From Phycisphaerae bacterium (lineage in GTDB: Bacteria; Planctomycetota; Phycisphaerae; UBA1845; Fen-1342): 7,848 nt of DNA. Below, one piece after another: positions 5,438 to 7,848 of this stretch; the stretch's first letter is position 1, and the number at the start of each line of letters is the position of its first letter. The stretch spans positions 1-7,848 of the forward strand of contig JALHOX010000217.1 of assembly GCA_022842805.1 (NCBI GenBank), written 5' to 3'. The position numbers and the translations under genes are program-made. Below the pieces are notes generated by a model that was not told where the DNA came from, searched no databases, and saw only the letters and a list, made by a program, of their open reading frames with translations.

Positions 5438-6001
5438 ATGGGTGAAGGCGAAGCCAATCCGGTTCGGTTTACGCGGGCTGCATTTGAGCAACTCGTCGCT
5501 GACGGCGCCGTCGGTGAGGACGAACGCTTGGAGTTGATCGAGGGAGCGATCGTTACGATGTCGCCAGTCGGACCTCCCCATCGGGCCATCGTGCAGGCAC
5601 TGAATCGGTGGTTCTCGCGAAACCTTCCGGCGGAATACGAATGCCAGGTTCAGGATCCGATCGCGCTCTCTGAAGCAACGGAGCCTCAGCCCGACATCGC
5701 GATCGTCCGTTTTCGCGAGGACGAGTACGTCGGCGGGCACCCCTCCGCACGCGACGTGCTTTTGGTGATAGAGGTGGCGGACTCGTCGCTCGAATTCGAT
5801 CGCGGAACGAAGGCGCGCCTCTACGCGCGTGGTGGCGTGCCGGAGTACTGGGTAGTTGATGTGCCGCAGCGGGTCGTCTACGTCCATCGCAGCGCTGGGC
5901 CGCAAGGCTACGGCGAGATCAGAACCATTCGTCCACCGGCGCGAATCGATCTGTCGCAGATCCCAGAACTCGCCGTCCCTCTCGACCAGATCATTCGCTA
6001 A
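5438..6001 (+). CDS. Uma2-family (DUF820) PD-(D/E)XK endonuclease-like protein
   Basis: A 187-residue protein of the Uma2 family, a restriction-endonuclease-fold group found in many copies in planctomycetes, cyanobacteria and Chloroflexi; the biological role of most members is unknown. Visible family features: FTRAAFEQLVADGAV (11-25), RLELIEGAIVTMSPVGPPHR (30-49), the core acid D86 in QPDIAIVR (84-91), E112 in VLLVIEVADSS (108-118), then K125 and Y129 in the helix TKARLYARGGVPEYWVVD (124-141). D86, E112 and K125 would form the PD-(D/E)XK metal site, so all key residues are present. Length is normal for the family. It is divergent from the Clp-N gene across 70 bp and convergent with the dehydrogenase, 6 bp away, so it is probably monocistronic. 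An upstream ATG at 5431 is out of frame and stops after four codons. Confidence 0.9.
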   Translation: MGEGEANPVRFTRAAFEQLVADGAVGEDERLELIEGAIVTMSPVGPPHRAIVQALNRWFSRNLPAEYECQVQDPIALSEATEPQPDIAIVRFREDEYVGGHPSARDVLLVIEVADSSLEFDRGTKARLYARGGVPEYWVVDVPQRVVYVHRSAGPQGYGEIRTIRPPARIDLSQIPELAVPLDQIIR

Positions 6002-6007
6002 TCCGGA

Positions 6008-7336
6008 TCACTCGCTCTTCGCGCTCGGCCGACCCACGCTGTGATACTCAAATCCGTACCGCGCCGGCGTCGATGTGTCGTACAGGTTGCGACCGTCGAA
6101 GATGAGCGGCGTCGCCATCAACTCGCGCATGCGGGCAAAGTCGGGGCTGCGAAACTCGTTCCATTCGGTGCAGATGAATAGAGCGTCGGCTTTGGTCAAC
6201 ACGTCGTACGCATCGTCCGCATACGAGATGCGGCTCGCGCCGGGCGAACCGCCGAAGCGTGTCTGCAGCGGCGGAAGCGCCTTGGGGTCATACACCGCGA
6301 CACGCCCGCCGTCGGCAATCACCGCGTCGATGATGTCCAGCGCCGGGGCCTCGCGAATGTCGTCGGTCTTGGGCTTAAACGCCACGCCCCATACGCCGAT
6401 CGTGCGCTGCGCGAATCCACCCAGCCGCTCGCGAGCGCGGCCAATCAATCGCGCGCGCTGCGCCTGATTCCGCGCATGGACCGCGTCGAGCAAAGCCGCG
6501 CCGCTGCCGACACGCTTCGCGCTCGCGGCCAGCGCTTGCACATCCTTTGGGAAGCAACTGCCGCCGTAGCCCAGCCCCGGATAGAGAAAATGCTGACCGA
6601 TGCGGGCGTCGCTCCCGATGCCGCGGCGGACCTGGTTAACGTCGACCCCCAGCCGCTCACACAGCTCGGCGATTTCGTTGATGAAGCTGATCCGCGTCGC
6701 GAGGTAGGCGTTGGCGGCGTACTTGGTCAGCTCCGCCGCGGAGCGCGACATCCGCAGGATCGGGCGATTGTTGCGGACGAACGGCAGATACAGCTCTTCG
6801 ACCAGGTCGCCCGCAGCCTTGTCCGCGTCGCCGATGACCACCCGGTCGGGCCGCAGAAAGTCGTTGACGGCGTCGCCTTCCTTCAGAAACTCGGGATTGC
6901 TGACCACGCTGATCCGTCGGCGAGATTCCGCCGAAACCCGGGCCTGAATCGCGTCGCATGTCCCGGGCGGCACGGTGCTCTTGATCACCATCACCAGGTC
7001 GCGCGGGGCGCCACGCGCCACCGCCAGCGAAACCAGCTCCACGTTGGTGAGATCGGCCGAGCCGTCAGCCTTCGGCGGCGTGCCGACGGCCACAAATGCC
7101 ACCTCCGCCGAGCGGAGCCCATCCGCCAGATTGGTCGTGAAGCGCAGCCGGCCCGCCGCGAGATTGGTGCTCAACAGGTCCGACAGCCCCGGCTCAAAGA
7201 GCGGAGTCTCGCCGGCCGCGAGTCGCTGCACCTTGGCGGCATCGAGATCAACGCACACGACGTGATTGCCGTTGTCGGCCAGGCAGACGCCCGTCACGAG
7301 TCCCACATATCCGGTACCGACCACGGTCAGTTGCAT
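6008..7336 (-). CDS. ugd: UDP-glucose 6-dehydrogenase
   Basis: Oxidises UDP-glucose to UDP-glucuronate with two NAD+, in the cytoplasm, feeding nucleotide-sugar and exopolysaccharide synthesis. The 442-residue length is normal for the bacterial enzyme. Order of domains: N-terminal Rossmann fold with GTGYVG (7-12) and D30 binding NAD; VAVGTPPKADGSAD (82-95); KSTVPPGT (119-126); NPEFLKEGDAVNDFLRPDR (147-165). The central helical region has ELTKYAANAYLATRISFINE (202-221), with K205 and N209. The catalytic loop GYGGSCFPKD (256-265) carries nucleophile C261 and D265. The C-terminal UDP-binding domain has GVAFKPKTDDIREAP (317-331). All catalytic residues are present. The ATG at 7334-7336 has GGAG 8 nt upstream. 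It is divergent from a UXS-like gene whose product would use UDP-glucuronate. A related UDP-sugar dehydrogenase, such as a UDP-ManNAc enzyme, is less likely given these motifs. Confidence 0.95.
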   Translation of the reverse strand: MQLTVVGTGYVGLVTGVCLADNGNHVVCVDLDAAKVQRLAAGETPLFEPGLSDLLSTNLAAGRLRFTTNLADGLRSAEVAFVAVGTPPKADGSADLTNVELVSLAVARGAPRDLVMVIKSTVPPGTCDAIQARVSAESRRRISVVSNPEFLKEGDAVNDFLRPDRVVIGDADKAAGDLVEELYLPFVRNNRPILRMSRSAAELTKYAANAYLATRISFINEIAELCERLGVDVNQVRRGIGSDARIGQHFLYPGLGYGGSCFPKDVQALAASAKRVGSGAALLDAVHARNQAQRARLIGRARERLGGFAQRTIGVWGVAFKPKTDDIREAPALDIIDAVIADGGRVAVYDPKALPPLQTRFGGSPGASRISYADDAYDVLTKADALFICTEWNEFRSPDFARMRELMATPLIFDGRNLYDTSTPARYGFEYHSVGRPSAKSE

Positions 7337-7459
7337 GGCGCAGGCTCCGCGAGTTTGTTTTCTAAGCGAGCCGCGCCCATACCGAACGCGGGGCCGCAGA
7401 ATCCGAAGACCGCTGCCTCACGGGCGCGGCTCCGAAAGGCGTACCATATCGACGACGAA

Positions 7460-7476
7460 ACCGGCGAGACGCCGGT
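7460..7476. repeat. Inverted repeat upstream of the UXS-like gene
   Basis: Arms ACCGGCG (7460-7466) and CGCCGGT (7470-7476) are exact reverse complements around AGA. The repeat lies 30 bp before the GTG start, inside the 170-bp divergent region shared with the dehydrogenase gene. It could be an operator or a stable leader hairpin just upstream of the ribosome binding site. A weak -10-like TACCAT lies at about 7442-7447, so either reading is possible. Confidence 0.4.
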
Positions 7477-7492
7477 GAAACCCGGAAGAATG

Positions 7493-7498
7493 AAAGGA
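7493..7498 (+). promoter_or_regulatory. Ribosome binding site of the UXS-like gene
   Basis: AAAGGA ends 8 nt before the GTG at 7507. It supports GTG as the start over the out-of-frame ATG at 7490, which opens a nine-codon reading frame overlapping the gene start. Confidence 0.7.
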
Positions 7499-7506
7499 TA
7501 CGCATC

Positions 7507-7848
7507 GTGCGCGTTTTGATCACCGGCTGCGCGGGCTTCATTGGATATCACCTCACCGAGCACTACCTCCGCACAGGCCACGACGTCGTCGGCATCGACA
7601 ACCTCGCCAGCGGCAGCAATCGAAACATCGAGGCGCTCAAGGCCGCGTTTCCAAAGTTCGTCTATCACACCCACGACATCACCACCCCGATCTCGCTGCC
7701 GGGGCCCTTCAATCTCGTCTGCAATCTCGCCTGTCCCGCGTCGCCGATCGATTTCGACCCGCTGCGGCTCGAGATCCTGGCGGTCTGCTCACGCGGCGTC
7801 TGGAACCTGCTGGATTTCGCCCGCACCCACCGCGCAACACTACTGCAC
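7507..7848 (+). CDS. UDP-glucuronate decarboxylase-like SDR epimerase, C-terminus cut by window edge
   Basis: Only the first 114 residues are in the window. They form the NAD-binding part of an extended short-chain dehydrogenase: MRVLITGCAGFIG (1-13) with GxxGxxG at 7-13, D31 in VVGIDNLASGS (27-37), HDIT (56-59), and NLACPASP (73-80). The NLACPASP segment is characteristic of UDP-glucuronate decarboxylases (UXS), which make UDP-xylose from UDP-glucuronate. The catalytic Ser and YxxxK lie beyond the edge, so the decarboxylase call rests on this motif and on the neighbouring UDP-glucose dehydrogenase, which makes the substrate. The GTG start is chosen from the good ribosome binding site and because the Rossmann strand begins at once. 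Cys8 in GCAGFIG, and EILAVCSRGVWNLLDFA where relatives usually have a Thr/Asn-rich TxxxGTxNxLxLA segment, are mild deviations. Another nucleotide-sugar epimerase or dehydratase remains possible. Confidence 0.85.
   Translation, partial: MRVLITGCAGFIGYHLTEHYLRTGHDVVGIDNLASGSNRNIEALKAAFPKFVYHTHDITTPISLPGPFNLVCNLACPASPIDFDPLRLEILAVCSRGVWNLLDFARTHRATLLH

Noticed and set aside
4543..5445. 300-codon plus-strand open frame
   Set aside because: Antisense to the Clp-N gene; no recognisable domain and Arg/Gln-rich composition.
5063..5905. 280-codon minus-strand open frame spanning the Uma2 gene and part of the Clp-N gene
   Set aside because: It is antisense to Uma2 and out of frame with the Clp-N gene, both of which have clear family motifs.
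6476..7519. 347-codon plus-strand open frame
   Set aside because: Antisense to UDP-glucose dehydrogenase and lacking any domain; it ends just inside the UXS-like gene in another frame.
7490..7519. Nine-codon upstream reading frame overlapping the UXS-like start as a regulatory leader peptide
   Set aside because: No codon bias or stalling motif; it arises from the ATG that partly overlaps the ribosome binding site and is probably chance.

Overview
The window is GC-rich, gene-dense bacterial DNA carrying eight genes, two of them cut by the window edges. The gene content suggests a member of the Planctomycetota or a similar GC-rich environmental bacterium: a Uma2-family nuclease gene, a stand-alone Clp-N-repeat protein, a PAS/HD-GYP phosphodiesterase, and a UDP-glucose dehydrogenase beside a UXS-like epimerase. 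This assignment is inferred from family content only; no rRNA or other lineage marker is present.

Layout, left to right. (1) Minus strand, running off the left edge: the N-terminal 306 residues of a biotin-dependent acyl-CoA carboxylase carboxyltransferase (beta) subunit. (2) A 69-bp divergent promoter region with a perfect 8-bp-arm inverted repeat. (3) Plus strand: a PAS + HD-GYP cyclic-di-GMP phosphodiesterase starting at a GTG. (4) Convergent with it, 3 bp away, a TetR-family repressor (minus), preceded on the same strand by (5) a secreted alpha/beta hydrolase of the epoxide hydrolase/haloalkane dehalogenase superfamily. A near-perfect 18-bp palindrome upstream of the hydrolase looks like the TetR operator. 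(6) Minus strand: a protein with two Clp-N repeats, no AAA+ module and an unrecognised C-terminal half. (7) Divergent from it across 70 bp, a Uma2 (DUF820) PD-(D/E)XK nuclease-like gene. (8) Convergent with that, 6 bp away, a full-length UDP-glucose 6-dehydrogenase (minus). (9) Divergent from it across 170 bp, the first 114 residues of a UDP-glucuronate decarboxylase-like SDR epimerase running off the right edge.

Functional links. The dehydrogenase and epimerase would act in sequence (UDP-glucose to UDP-glucuronate to UDP-xylose) to supply sugar nucleotides for surface polysaccharide. TetR, operator and hydrolase form a self-contained candidate inducible detoxification or catabolic cassette. 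The carboxylase and the HD-GYP protein share a compact divergent promoter region but have no evident shared pathway. The least explained gene is the Clp-N-only protein. Several starts lack a Shine-Dalgarno sequence and have a -10-like hexamer only 6-10 nt upstream, which suggests leaderless or very short-leader mRNAs. I found no rRNA, tRNA, CRISPR array, insertion sequence or prophage gene. No gene-free stretch exceeds 300 bases.
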